Source: Ectobius pallidus
Taxonomy: Eukaryota > Arthropoda > Insecta > Blattodea > Ectobiidae
Assembly (NCBI GenBank): GCA_964059195.1
Contig: CAXKWD010000001.1
Location: 155,112,532-155,176,531, forward strand
Length of the DNA stretch: 64,000 nucleotides
Reading direction: 5' to 3'
Under the pieces are notes generated by a model. The model was not told where the DNA came from and did no database searches. It worked only from the letters and a program-made list of their open reading frames with translations. Numbering within the stretch: position 1 is the stretch's first letter; the number at the start of each line of letters is the position of its first letter. The translations under genes were made by a program, and so were the position numbers. Shown one piece after another: positions 22,780-34,496 of this stretch.

Positions 22780-23085
22780 CATCGCCCCGGGAATTACAGA
22801 ACCACCACCTGTCGGAAAAGGGATTGCATTTGGATCACTTACATTCTTTTTTGACCAGAAAAAGGCATGGTGGGCCTCCCGGTATGGGTGATTAGCTCAA
22901 CGCCAGTGCCACCTCCGAGACAACACGAAGACATAGGACGAGACACACCATTCCCATACACACTCATGTCAAACAAGGCGTGGATATGATGAAGGAAATA
23001 ATATCGAGATGATGTCCGGGGACTACATTCGCTTCACAGGTGAGGAAAAACCCCGCAAAAAACACATAGGAAACTTGTTCCGATG
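22780..23085 (-). mobile_element. Possible SINE-like repeat
   Basis: A G+C-rich block in A+T-rich flanks. Read on the minus strand it begins GCGGGGTTTTTCCTCACCTG, and further on has CACCCATACCGGGAGGCCC. The 'GGTTTTTCCTCACC' style of core resembles SINE bodies, but no A or B box, tail or duplication was found. Confidence 0.25.
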
Positions 23086-25339
23086 AGGATATATAAACTT
23101 ACTTCCTTAATTTTATAAATTGTATAACAAATAGCCTAGCATTTCAATGGTACCGGACTTTTTATTACTGGACCGGAAGTTCTCTTTCCCTTCTCGTTCT
23201 CCTACTATTTCTAAGCAGTAGAATGGGCAATAAATAACTTGACATAGCTGTAACGTAGTTCTCATAGGGAAGAAGCAGACACACAAATAAAACACGTTAT
23301 TTACACACAATCTCTGCAACTGCCGGTGCTGTTATGATTGCATAATAAAATGTCTGTACGGATATGGCGTTTCTTAGCTTTTCATAAGGCAAGACTGGAC
23401 CGAAGTGCCAATAAAATAGAGCTAGGTTCGCTGCAGTTTGGCTATTGGAAGTTAATAGCCGGTGACAGATTCATTGCAATTTTATGACACCGTATCAGCT
23501 TCTAATGCAACTTTATATTAGTTCCTGTCACAGGTATAAAACAAGAAAACCAGGGCCGTCTGCAGTTCTTGAAAGCCTGTAATTTACTGTAAATAGGTAG
23601 GGAAAATATACCGCGTTCTAAAGTTACTTTGTAAAGCACCGAACGCAGTACAAAAGAGAATGAATCGGGTCATCTGTCATTGACATGTGGTAACAAATGG
23701 TGAATTTCAAAATGAGACTATAAATAGTGAAAACAATAAATACTGGTACAGTAAAATTGACATGATATGATGTGTACAGTCCTATGTTAGGTCGATGCGA
23801 CACAGTTTTCATTCTGCAACGAAGTGTTACTTCCGCGCTATGTAGAATGCCCGCTAAACCGACCGCAATAGTTGAAAGCATATTACTGGTGGAGTTATGA
23901 AAAACGTCAGCCAATTACATGGCAAGTACAATCTCGAACGGCAAAATACTAAGTTCCTTTGATTTGCTATTAACCATACGCCTTTAACGTTTGTGAATAA
24001 TCCAGGTTCTCCCATTGAGCGATTTCCTTTTCACTAGTATTGCTAAGAGTACGAAAAAAACTATCAAAATTCAAATAACGCTTCCAACTAAAGCCAACTT
24101 TCGCAACCTGGTACAGAGGACAGCGGTAGAATAGAACAGTAATGTGATGAATATTAGAATATTACTATAAATACATAAATACATAGAAATGAAGATTTAA
24201 AACAATACACAAAACGTAAGCAAAAACATACATCCACCACTTTACTCTACATCCTTCATTACTTCAGTCATCCGAATCGGCCACTTACAACTTTCAAATC
24301 GTTAACAGTTAACAGCACATATACACAGTATTTAATGGTGTATCTTTTTCATGTTCTATGACGATTAAGTTTATATAATATTATATTATTTAATAGTACG
24401 TAATAATATACAATTATATAATATTATGTAATAGTGCATAATTCTTACTCTCTACTTTTCAATAACTTCAAATGCATTAATAAATTATAACAGAATACTG
24501 TATCAATATATTTTAGGATATAAAATTTAATATTTTTTGTGTAATTTGATGTATTTTTACCATTCAATGTATTATTAGTCCCTAGTGAATTGAAAGAAAA
24601 TGCCTCATGGTCTTCACTACCACCAGGTTAAATAAACTATTTTTATTAGCCTATTATTACTGCTCATATGCACGGAATATTTGAGTTTATCTAAAGAAAA
24701 CAATATTTTACCTAGAAAATTGTATCAATGAGTCAATACTGATCCAAAATGTTTTACTAATGCACACTTATATAATTAATTACATTCCACTTTAATTAAT
24801 TTGAAAGTTGTATTTGAGACACATATTAAGTTAGAGTGTAAAATATAAAACAAACACGACCGCTGCTCTCCTGTTACTAGATACTACGGTTTTAGGTTTC
24901 TTTATGTAATTGGCAAACATTTTTATTTAATGTATACAGTACGTTTAGTTTACTTTTTTTTATAGGCCTTTGTTCTATCTGGACTCAAATGTCTAAAGGC
25001 TCACGTACAACCTTGCAACCCTCTTACTGTTAAGTTTAAGAGCGCCGATTTCCATTGCTCTGATACTATACGGAATTACTGTATCTACCTCAATGAAGAA
25101 GATGTTCTGTCGGGTACCAGTGACATATGGCTAGCATACAAGAGGTTTCTCGTATAGATTAGAACACGAGGGGGTAAATGAATACTGGAACACTGATTGT
25201 CACCCGAGACGCTGTGTCTTGACTTCCTACTTGGCTGGCTTCTCTCAAGAAATTTGAATCCTCTATCCTACAGTGGGCTATCATTCACCTTCACTGAGAA
25301 CATCTACCTTCATGAAGAAAACATTCGTTACCGTTGTTG
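23086..25339. other. No recognisable gene or repeat
   Basis: A+T-rich DNA including a very A+T-rich patch of near-repeats (TATAATATTATATT) at 24370-24440. A 96-codon minus-strand frame at 23624-23914 has no motif I recognise. Confidence 0.35.
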
Positions 25340-25344
25340 AAATC

Positions 25345-25600
25345 TTATTAAACAATATATGTACATGTAATTGAACAAAACTTGTTTCTCTTTCTATCGA
25401 TGTTAGTTTCATGATGTTTCTTACTTTCATTCAACGTAAGTATAAGTTATACACACACACACAGGGTACCCACAAGTGCACTTTCGGGATTCGAACACTC
25501 CTCACTTGCGTTTAATGAAACTCAGAAACATGAAATTAGTATCGATAGAAAGGGAAACAAGTTTTGTTCAATTACCTCACAGATGTTTAATATGAGCCCC
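25345..25600. mobile_element. Inverted repeat built from a Tc1/mariner 3' end
   Basis: The left arm (about 25367-25440) and right arm (about 25495-25575) are inverted copies of about 75-80 bp with roughly 85% identity by eye. Both contain AATTGAACAAAACTTGTTTC, CTTTCTATCGAT and GTTTCATTMAACG-type words. Weaker pairing (TATTAAACA) extends outward. The spacer holds (AC)n and GGGTACCC. The right arm is continuous with the transposase C-terminus at 25577-25651, so each arm is a copy of the same 3' flank, pointing inward. Confidence 0.65.
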
Positions 25601-25651
25601 TTTGTAACATGGTACACATCAAACCTATAGTCAAATTCCGTCCAGGTATGT
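25577..25651 (-). pseudogene. Tc1/mariner-like transposase C-terminal scrap
   Basis: The minus-strand reading ends WTEFDYRFDVYHVTKGAHI followed by KHL and TGA at 25579-25577. A Y-R-x-D-V-x-x-V-T-x-G-A-H-I-x-H-L ending is one I associate with an insect Tc1/mariner-superfamily transposase group. That match is from memory. An in-frame stop lies directly upstream, so only about 24 codons survive. Confidence 0.5.
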
Positions 25652-26119
25652 TATAGCATTTGACGGCCAACTTATGCGTTTTCTGCTGTAATGCACACTT
25701 TCAGGTCACTAATGCACTATTAGACCTAAATTAATTAAATAGACGGATCATAGTGTTGCACTGAAAATTAACTATTTTTATTGTTTGCAGGATGGGTTTT
25801 ATAATTACTAAATGTAAACATGTGGACATTAGAGGAAATTACATTTGGCTGATATTCCGGTCAAAACTATCTCTCATACTTATGAACTTAGACATCAAAT
25901 TCACTTTGAGGCACCCAGATACAGGCTAAATAAAACACTAAGAAATTTCTCAGGAATGACCACGAAATAGGTAAAAAGATTGCAAACGACACCTATCAAT
26001 GGGATAGAAAAATATTAAGAAGTCGTATCTTTGATTGGCTTACTCAGAGGGCCGTCTAAAATGTTGATGAATTTTTAATTATACAGGTAGATATTATACC
26101 TTACAAACCCAATTTAATA
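25652..26119. other. No recognisable gene
   Basis: A+T-rich DNA; nothing seen. Confidence 0.35.
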
Positions 26120-26165
26120 CTATGGCAACATCAAAAGCCTTTTTTGCTCGAAGACATGCCTCTTG

Positions 26166-26169
26166 ATTA

Positions 26170-26204
<35 letters not shown>

Positions 26205-26242
26205 GTTATTATTATTGTTATTAATGTTATTATTATTATTAA
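26166..26242. repeat. (TTA)n microsatellite
   Basis: A TTA/ATT array with a few TTG interruptions. Poly-Asn and poly-Ile frames through it are artefacts. Confidence 0.95.
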
Positions 26243-26460
26243 ATATCCTGTTTTGTACAGGCGTTTCTTTGCTGGGATCCAATATCTTGTCTGAATTCCC
26301 ACTATTGCTATCTTGACTGCGTTCAAGTTTCTTAGTGTGAATAGTGAGAGTGAAGAAAGGGAGCTGAAGTTTTCCACCTGGAGAATGTTTTCTGCCAGGT
26401 TAGTGTTAAGAAGGTTAGCTATTGACTGATGTTCACCATCACATCCCCGCAAGTTACGGT
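26243..26460 (-). other. Unassigned open frame beside the (TTA)n tract
   Basis: The minus-strand frame before the microsatellite reads GCDGEHQSIANLLNTNLAEN, then FTLRNLNAVKIAIVGIQTRY. Composition looks more protein-like than most frames here, but I recognise no family, and the frame ends in the simple repeat. It may be a scrap of an unrecognised mobile element or an exon. Confidence 0.2.
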
Positions 26461-27760
26461 CGATTGAACAAATAACAAGGTACTGAAGTGGAGTAAGCCG
26501 ACCTATGCTGCTGCAGATGCAGTTCGTATTTCAGTCTCACCCGGTGCCAATGTTTCATTACATGTAAAACTCATCACACGTGCTATACTACCCGCGGTCT
26601 CGGAGGGGGTGGTTCTCTTTGAAATTGTGCAGCGATAATGAAACGTTGCTACATGTTACTGGCGAATTTTGCAACCAGCAAGAAGACGTGACAGTCATGA
26701 CCCAGTAACTCACTTTGGTATTAGCCAACTCCAGATTCTGTTGAAATTAAAACTAAATGGTGCAGTCTCCGCTATACGCAGTTTTTTTTATATGTACACA
26801 CGTTGCAGCGTTTGGTGATATAGCTATTTTACAATGCACGGAGACTCGCTGAAGCGCGATTTCGCCTGATGTAGAACATTAATATTGCGCTGAAGTACAA
26901 TGCCTACATAATCATACGATAACTAGATTTTACGGGAGGTAAAACTTTTTCAAGAATGATAGCCTGAGGTATATATGATGAGTGTAATAAGATATTTTGT
27001 CCGCATTTATTCATAAAAGAACGAAGTATTATTTCTCTCAAATAAGTAGTGACTAGTTAAGTGCTATTGTATGTAATAATATCTAACATTTTTGGACTTC
27101 CACTCATATTGGCCACACAGTTTATTCCCCTATTTTACAACTTATAAGAGTAAATCATCTCATATGCAAATTTTAAGTGTTACGAGTATATTTTATTTCT
27201 TTTAACTCTTTACGTTTAGAATAATGATATATCGTTGAAACCACCTTATTGGCTACCCTCATTAATTTGTAAAAGGAAACTAAAAGAAGAATAATTTGTG
27301 CATAACTATAATTGTAAATTGAATAAGTGACTTAAAACAAATTTTATAAATTGTTGTAATAGATAACAATAGTCCTTGAAATAGTAAGAATTATCATAAG
27401 AAGCAACTGTTGCTAACACTTGCTAAATTAACGTCTAAGACAATTAATATTTGCAATAAATAATGAATAGAGTAGGAAAAAGGTCAAGAATAACCGCCTA
27501 AGTTCAAGTTTTTGAAGGAATAAGGAGAATCCCAAATTAATATTTAGTTTAACAATATTCGAGAGTGTTATGTTATTGCAGAATCGAAGAATAATTTGAA
27601 AATACGAGCTGAAGGCGAGTATTTTTAAATTTCCGAGATTCTCCAATGTACTTAACGCATGCAAATTGCATACTATTTTTTACGATAGCGATTTAGCTAA
27701 TATTAAAATTGAAAATAATTAATCACTAACAACAGCTGTTCTGACGTTGCAAAGTGTGTC
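26461..27760. other. No recognisable gene or repeat
   Basis: A+T-rich DNA with no element ends seen. A 78-codon minus-strand frame (27428-27664) is not recognised. Confidence 0.35.
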
Positions 27761-27761
27761 A

Positions 27762-27827
27762 ACATTAAAAACTAGTACAATTTTATATACGTTGCAACGT
27801 TAAAAACTAGTACAGTTTTATATACGA
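27762..27827. repeat. Tandem duplication, 35-bp unit
   Basis: TTAAAAACTAGTACA followed by TTTTATATACG occurs twice with two differences, 35 bp apart. Confidence 0.85.
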
Positions 27828-28478
27828 TTTAAAGTTTTCCTGGCGCACTAAGTGTAGAAAATTTTCTCGGGTTTACAGGAGGTGAGAAGAACTTCTACGT
27901 AGTACTACTTTAATCTTGGTGGCAATCGATACTCCAATTACTTATGTGCAGGAGCAAGTCGTCGAATCATAATTTAACTGCTGGAAATAAAGTCCTTAAG
28001 TCAATATTAAGGAATAAAGTGGAAGTAACGACACATGTAAGATTCAAATTGTAAAATTCAGCTAGAAATTATGATTTTATTCCATGACTGCAATAATCAA
28101 CGTATCAAAATGTAGAGGCTTTGATATAAATGACACACACGTTACGCAGGTAAGAACATGACGCAGGAAGGTTACGGGCTGCAGGAAGTTTGAGTTTTCA
28201 CCATGGAAGCATGAATATGAAATGGGGGAAAACATTTCCCTAGAAAAATCCTTTTTCCTTCTGAATTGTGCACTTTCAAAACCGATATAACTCTGGTTGG
28301 TCCTAGCAAGAGATAGATCTTTTGAAGAGAAGTTTTATATATTATGCATTTTGAAGAAGCCATCCGCAAGTACGATTCCTTTAACTTCTAAAATGTTCTG
28401 CAATGCACATTCTTGTTATTCGTTAACAATGACATCACATGGACAACAAAACTGTAAATGAACTTACTAATTTACAAT
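27828..28478. other. No recognisable gene or repeat
   Basis: A+T-rich DNA; nothing seen. Confidence 0.35.
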
Positions 28479-28803
28479 TTAAATATAAGTCAAGTCAAGT
28501 GTTCCCTATTACAGGCCATGGAGGCATAGAGGGTTCCAAGAGGGCACCCAGATTTTAGACATTCGGCACGAGAAGGTGGTAAAGTTGTCAGCCTTACGCA
28601 CCGGCTGCCTTTACCCCCAGGATTGCTCCTGGTACTCATTTATGTAAGAGGCTGAATCGACCCCAGGGCCATAGTGCCACCAGAAGGATTAGGTCAATTG
28701 AAAAAACTCCAGTGACCTCATCGGGAATCAAACCCGCGACCTTCCGGTTTGTAGCGCAGCGCCTCAACCACTACGCTACGGGGTACCCCACAAGTTAAAT
28801 ATA
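28479..28803 (-). mobile_element. tRNA-derived SINE, copy 1
   Basis: A 307-bp SINE (28488-28794) flanked by 9-bp duplications TTAAATATA (28479-28487 and 28795-28803). The head, on the minus strand, is tRNA-like: the A box TAGCGTAGTGGTTGAGGCGC is followed by CGGAAGGTCGCGGGTTTGAT, which contains a slightly altered B box (consensus GGTTCGANTCC). The body contains CAGGATTGCTCCTGG-type and GTAAGGCTGAC words (as written on the plus strand: GTCAGCCTTACGCACCGG, CAGGATTGCTCCTGGTACTC). It ends in a short CTTGA repeat. It is very similar to the copies at 30.9 and 56.9 kb. Confidence 0.92.
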
Positions 28804-30131
28804 CTTTTTAAAATTTACCTTTAAATATTCAAACAACTGAGGCTGATCCACCATTCTTTGTATAAGTTATTAAAAACAAAACTTTAGAACACAGTATAGT
28901 AAATTCGAACGTATAATTTAAATTAATATCTTGAAGAAATAATATTGAAAATTTTCATTACTACAATAAAGTGAAATCATTTCTTCCTGGCAGCGGAGAA
29001 ACGGATTTCAGGGAAAGGGCCTTCAGAGGTGGGAGTTGAATTCAAGTCATCTTCTCCTCCCGCGAGTCATGACAGGCGTAGCCATATACTTAGTCAGCAC
29101 GATGTGACTGCGCTGAAGACTGGCGACTGAATAAATCACAACCCCTTAAAAAGACAATATTTCGATATAGACTCTTCCTTGCTAGTGCGTATTTATCTGC
29201 GCACTGCCAGCTAGAAATAATTGCACTGTACTTTCATTCATCCTGTATAATATATTAAAAAAAGAATAGCGTTGTAAAAAATGTTACACTGCTATGCAGT
29301 TTTAATATTGAATATGTTTATCTGCAGATGAAAGTTATTAAACTAGCAAAGATAAGCAGGCAGAATGTTATGGCAGAGTTATTAGTACTAATAGCACTCA
29401 TCAAATGCGTATGCCTCGAGGGAGAGATCTCCAGAGACGAGAGGCCTCACTAATTGATTGCCAGTTTAATTGACTGTGGTAACAGAAAGTACGACCAATA
29501 TTGACTCAGATAACTTCAAACTATTCGACTTGTTACAGTCAATACAATTCTATGAAATAGACGACATTTCTTTAGACTGTTGATGTAGCAGTAATATTTG
29601 GTTTCTAGTTTATGAAGTACCCGCAGGGTGGGTATCATACCTTTCAAACCTCAGTCATCTCAAGGAACAGGGGGTAATCAAATTAAGCCTTCAAATTTCC
29701 TTTAATACTTTTTTTTTTTTAGTTACAAACAAAATATATTTTATAAAACACATACCACACTTCTTACTGTTAGAAAATAATACAATTTCAAAAGAAAGGC
29801 ATTGGAATGATATCTGAATGCTTAATTTTTACAATGGTTAATAAGTACCGGTACTGCTAGGCTAATAATAGGGTAATAAAACAGTTTGATTTAAGAATAA
29901 TAAATCAGAAGGACATTTTAATCTAGCAACATTTTCGTAATGTTTTTCATTTCGGGGCGGCCCCTACCTGGCTAAGTATCTGAATATTAAATTAGATATA
30001 AGATATATTCATCCGTCGACAAGAATCGAATCCTATGAAGATCACTCAAAAGAAGCAAAGAAAATACGTATTTATGAACCCATCACTAAATATTTCAAGG
30101 CTAAAATCCAATCTAAAATGCTGGAACTCTG
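28804..30131. other. No recognisable gene; one G+C-richer scrap
   Basis: Mostly A+T-rich. A G+C-richer stretch at 28985-29140 (CAGCACGATGTGACTGCGCT) may be a repeat scrap. A T run is at 29709-29720. Confidence 0.3.
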
Positions 30132-30379
30132 CTTGTCAATGTAAAAGTTTTGAAATATTAAAAGTCAAATATATGCCCACTTGTGGTCATCCTCAGTGAT
30201 AAAATTTTAAAAGTTAGTCAAGCATCAGTTCATAACTAGCCAACACAGTCACTTACCGCACACCATGTTGGTTTGATGTGGCCATGATTTTAACTTTTCA
30301 AATTTTTTGACTGAAGATGACTACAAGTTGGTCGAAATATATTTGATTTTTAATATATTAAAACTTTTATGCTGACAAG
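30132..30379. mobile_element. Inverted-repeat element with hammerhead-like core, second family
   Basis: The left arm (30132-30202) and right arm (30310-30379) are inverted copies, sharing CTTGTCA, TAAAAGTTTT and AATCAAATATAT-type words over about 65 bp. In the right arm on the plus strand, CTGAAGA (30311-30317) is followed by a perfect 5-bp stem (GACTA / TGGTC with one G-T), GAAA (30334-30337), and a perfect stem III (ATATATT-type, 30337-30343 with 30352-30358) and then T. This is the full catalytic core order of a hammerhead ribozyme. Stem I is not convincing. The left arm has the same layout with the GAAA lost. Confidence 0.55.
30310..30360 (+). ncRNA. Hammerhead ribozyme-like core
   Basis: The order CUGANGA - stem II - GAAA - stem III - UH is present: CTGAAGA at 30311, stem II 30319-30333, GAAA at 30334, stem III closing at T30358, predicted cleavage after T30359. 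The flanks (TTTTTTGA before, AAAACTTTT after) do not form a good stem I, so activity is doubtful. Hammerhead motifs are known from Penelope-like retroelements and retrozymes. Confidence 0.4.
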
Positions 30380-30639
30380 GTTGAGTTACCATATTTTACA
30401 TTCATACAAGTCAACATGGCTCTGTTTTATCAACATTATAGATTAAATATCATCTATCATTCATTATAATAACAGGATTAATGTTTGGGGCACTCTGTAC
30501 AGTACCAAGGCTACTGCTAAAGTTTACATAAAATTTAGGCCGCACAGAACAATTTTTTAAAACAAATCACTTGCGGCACTGAAAGCGTGTCACCATTTAT
30601 CGCAATCCTACATCTGGGCTGAGACTCCTAGCTTGCAAT

Positions 30640-30825
30640 TTTAAGTTTATCTCTGTTCGTGATTTATTTATTTATTGTGAATGCTTCGCTATTTTTTCAG
30701 TCTAAGTTTACACAGTATAAATATTTTTATTGGGTTAGGAAACCTATATACTTGTATTCTTTGTCATTGGGAAGCCTGCAGGTGCTGCAGAAAGATATCT
30801 AAATAAATAAATAAAAATAATAGAA
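30640..30825 (+). mobile_element. Probable LINE 3' end with hairpin and (AAAT)n tail
   Basis: A CTGCAG-GTG-CTGCAG hairpin (30776-30790) is followed by GAAAGATATCT and an AAAT tail (about 30800-30822). Hairpin plus AAAT tail is the 3' layout of the LINEs at 8.4, 31.4 and 45.2 kb. No readable coding sequence was found upstream. Confidence 0.45.
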
Positions 30826-30927
30826 ATAGTAGAGGATGTTGTGGAATAATGTTAACGAGAATGAAACATTCTCACTAAAGTAGAATAAAAATATATTCCA
30901 CTTAGAAATAGAAACTATTTTTGGTGT

Positions 30928-31257
30928 AAATTCTATAGGCCTATAAGGCAAAGTGATCCCTATACAGGCCATGGAGGCCCAGAGGGTTCCAGGAGGTTGA
31001 GGCTCCCAGATTTTGGACATTCGGCACATGAAGGTGGTAAGGTTGTCAGCCTTACGCACCGGCCGCCTTTACCCCCAGGATTGCTCCTGGTACTCATTTA
31101 TGTTGGAGGCTGAGTCGACCCCAGGGCCATTGTGCCACCAGAAGGATTAGGTCAATTGAAAAATCTCAACGACCTCATCGGGAATCGAACCCGCGACCTT
31201 CCGGTTTGTAGCGCAGCGCCTCAACCACTACGCTACGGCGTACCCCCAAATTCTATA
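30928..31257 (-). mobile_element. tRNA-derived SINE, copy 2
   Basis: A 310-bp SINE (30938-31247) with exact 10-bp duplications AAATTCTATA at 30928-30937 and 31248-31257. The minus-strand head contains the A box (TAGCGTAGTGGTTGAGGCGC) and a perfect B box (GGGTTCGATTCCCG). The body is the same as copy 1. This is the best-preserved copy. A TAGGCCTA octamer overlaps its 3' border (30936-30943). Confidence 0.95.
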
Positions 31258-31387
31258 TAAACCACTAGTTAATGCTGCAAAATTATTTTTGTATACAATG
31301 TACTCATAGATTTATAATTTTTCGTTTGTAGTATACTAAACAGGATGTCCGTGTACTTGTGCATTAATATATAATTAGATTTATATT

Positions 31388-31520
31388 ATTCTACTATACC
31401 CTCTAAACACGAGCTTTGCTCATATAGGGGAATGTTGGTTTTATTTGTTTTTACTTCTACTAAATGTGAAATAATGTAAGTAATGAAATGTAAAAATAAT
31501 AAATAAATAAATAAATAAAT
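31388..31520 (+). mobile_element. LINE 3' end with hairpin and (AAAT)n tail
   Basis: A hairpin centred on CGAGCTTTGCTC (31413-31424) with outer CCCTC/AGGGG pairing is followed by about 60 bases and an AAAT tail (31492-31520). It closely resembles the 3'UTR end of the LINE at 8232-8626. The body is severely 5' truncated. Confidence 0.65.
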
Positions 31521-33689
31521 TTAAGCATTAGATAATTTTCCTGCATCGTTAACAGTTCTATATATTCTGGAATTTCGAATGGGTCATGGAGACTATGGGT
31601 CACGATACCGTAAACACAAAATAAACATATGTGCAGTGATATCTGTGGCATAAAGATGTTATTTTATCTAAGTTATATGTTTCATATGATGAAAATGAAG
31701 TGTTGTCTATTTTCTGTGGCTATGTAGCCCAAGACTCAGTAACCAATCCAGTATAAGAATATGTGTAAATTCAGCTAATCGTCAAATCGTCAAAACTTTG
31801 TCTTTTCATTGACAAAACTTTCATTTTATTGCACCTACGTTCAATTGTCATTTACGTAAATTCTCATAATTACCTGTAATTTCTTTCATTAAAAAAATTA
31901 AATACAGCGATTGGGCATTTAGTACTATATAATTTTCATATGAACAAAAGGAGAAATGAAAATAATGTATAATTTTGTGTTGAAAACGCATTTATGTCTC
32001 GTATAACATTCATTAAAATATTAATACCACATTATTATTAGTAGCCTAGTAGCAAGGAGTTTTAATTTAAAAAATACAACAGCTGATAAAGAGTGCGGAT
32101 GCTCGTAAATTTATCGGTGAAGTCTGGACCTCTAATACCTATGACAAATATCAGTCAATTTGACAATGTGAAATATAAAGTGAACAAGCAAAATAGCCCG
32201 ATCTTTGCTTGAGTATCAACAATAAAGCTTTACATAATGAAAATAACCCGGCATATGTTAATTATAAGAAATAATGACAAAAGTTTTCCGGTAATTAATT
32301 TAAAAGAAATCCTTGGATATTTTACTGAACAATGTTTGCATATTAGCCTGGGATTTTCGGCTGCCCGTTATTAAGTATAATTATTAGATCTGTTTACAAA
32401 AAAAAGGTAATTTAAAGTTAGATAATCTGAAAATCATCAGAAAGAACATCATAATATATTATAAAAGTATGGCTTAAAGTAATTAATAGCCGGCACGAAA
32501 TAACCCACACACAACACGTAAATGTGTTTATTCCATCGACATTTTGTAAAGAATTACACTTATCGGAAATATTATTCTAAGAAATGTTAGTGTCACAAAA
32601 TCAATACGGCGGAGACTTTCAATTCTTTATTCTTCCTATCAATAATTATAGATATCCCATAATATCAGACTAATAAATTTATTAATGATTGAACTTTGAC
32701 ACACTTTTTGCTTCCCTGACGTACTTGTTGGTCCGTATCAACTTTATAGTTGCCTCACTGCGGAAAGGCCATATAAATTTTTATTATATCCCACAATATG
32801 CTATTACCCAAATAATTTATGGCCTTATCTCTTCCCTTAAGTATACAAATTGTAATAAGAGCTTTCGTTATTTAAAAAAGTTGAAAATCATAGGAACAGT
32901 GATCATTCCCTTCAAAATGGAAAACACATTTAACAATTTTCTAAAAAGGGGTAAGAAGACTAAAAACCGGATGGCATAGTGTAAATCTGCGAATGTTAGT
33001 CTAGGGACTACGAGTGGAGGTTTCATTACAATTTCTGAACGCTTATTTTCTTACAGACAGAAGCCCATTGCCTCTATGACCAGCTAGGGCATTTCAGGTC
33101 TTACTTTGTAGGTGGGAGTAAAGAGTGAAATGGAGGAAAACGAGAGAGAGTTGCTTTAATTTTTTATATGCAACGTTTATTATTAAGTCAGGAATTTCAC
33201 ATCCCAATGATCATTCATACCTAATAAACTGCCATACATAACAAAATGTATTCTATTGGAATGGTGTATAAATTTATTTTATTGTCGTAAAATGATAACT
33301 ACATGGCATCTCTTCTATCATGATCAAACTTATTGTTATCCACAAGAACTGCTGCTTTACCGATAGCAGCTTTATTTCGAAAAATGAGTAAAGCATGTAA
33401 ATATTTTTTTCTTGTTTAGGATAATTATTTTCACTAACTTATTAATGTTGTCTTGTATTACTACTTTAAGTATCATGACCATTGTTACTATTAATATGAT
33501 CATCATTATGATTATTATTAATACTCATATTTTTTATTTCAGCTGTGTTTATACTCCTTTGAGCTGCGAGGCCATATCAGGAGTTTGGTATCTGTGTCTA
33601 TACAGTAGGGTAGACCATGGATTTGTTTGTCAATTGTTTCTATAGTCGATGTATTTAATGGAGTAAATTTCAACTGATATTAATTTAAA
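31521..33689. other. No recognisable gene or repeat
   Basis: About 2.2 kb of A+T-rich DNA. A 96-codon plus-strand frame at 32689-32979 is lysine/isoleucine-rich with no motif I recognise. Nothing else seen. Confidence 0.35.
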
Positions 33690-33865
33690 TGGATATGATA
33701 CAGGATGAAATAGTGAGAATGGTTAATGATAGGTAAACATCCAATTCGGCATTTTCCCTTACGACTGGCGAAACCATGAAAAAACCCATGTAAAATTGGT
33801 CGGCCACCCGATCTGAATTTGGGAGTTTCCGAATGCGAGTCCACGACGTTACCATCTCGTATTAT
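33690..33865 (-). mobile_element. Worn tRNA-derived SINE
   Basis: The minus-strand reading begins with a tRNA-like head (GTGGACTCGCATTCGGAAAC, then a degenerate B box and GGGTGGCCGACC), followed by a body with CATGGTTTCGCC and GGGAAAATGCCGAATTGG. The latter matches the GGCAAATGCCGGGCTGG core in the insert at 11.4 kb. Many substitutions; no tail or duplication recognised. Confidence 0.45.
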
Positions 33866-34388
33866 TAATATTAACATATTATTAATACTGTTAACGTATT
33901 ATTGTTATTATTATACTCAAAGGTCAACCACGTCATTTGGAATGCAACCTCAGCGGTCGTCTAGACAGGCAAACCAGGCAGTTGTGTTTTGTGCTGGTGG
34001 TAGCCTTTTAATCTTGTAGAATTTGACTGTCATGTTGTGTTCCATTCAGCGGTTTCGGTCGTTCCTTCATCACAAAGTGAACTAGATTATTATAAAGCCA
34101 CCGTCACATCATATCCGTTTTTCAAAGAGAAAACAGAATTAATGGAATGAGCCGAGCAGGATTCCGTAACTGCTATACTCCGTGCTTGCATTACATTTCT
34201 GTCGCGTTCAATTAGCCACGTTCGTTCTCATTTCCTTTAATATTCTCCTACATATTATTTATGGACTGAAGGGCACACGTAATAATTCAAATCACTTCTG
34301 GAAGTGTTTAGAATTCAAATCCAAAGAATTTGTTTGCAATGAAAGTAAAATAGGCCTATATTTAACTTGGATCTCAGAGTATTGTTGG

Positions 34389-34404
34389 ATTATTATTATT
34401 ATTA

Positions 34405-34450
<46 letters not shown>
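34389..34450. repeat. (ATT)n microsatellite
   Basis: About 20 ATT units with one ATC. Confidence 0.95.
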
Positions 34451-34496
34451 CAATTTCTAAACGTATTATTCGACAAGTTAGTGGAGCCCAAGAAGT

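Noticed and set aside
22503..22895. 130-codon plus-strand frame
   Set aside because: A third of it is a Leu-Ser repeat from (CT)n and the rest has no known motif.
24360..24440. Possible inverted repeat in the TATAATATTATA patch
   Set aside because: Explained by extreme A+T content; pairing is not specific.
28724..28794. Functional tRNA gene on the minus strand
   Set aside because: A and B boxes are present, but the cloverleaf is not complete, and the segment is the head of a repeated SINE with target duplications.
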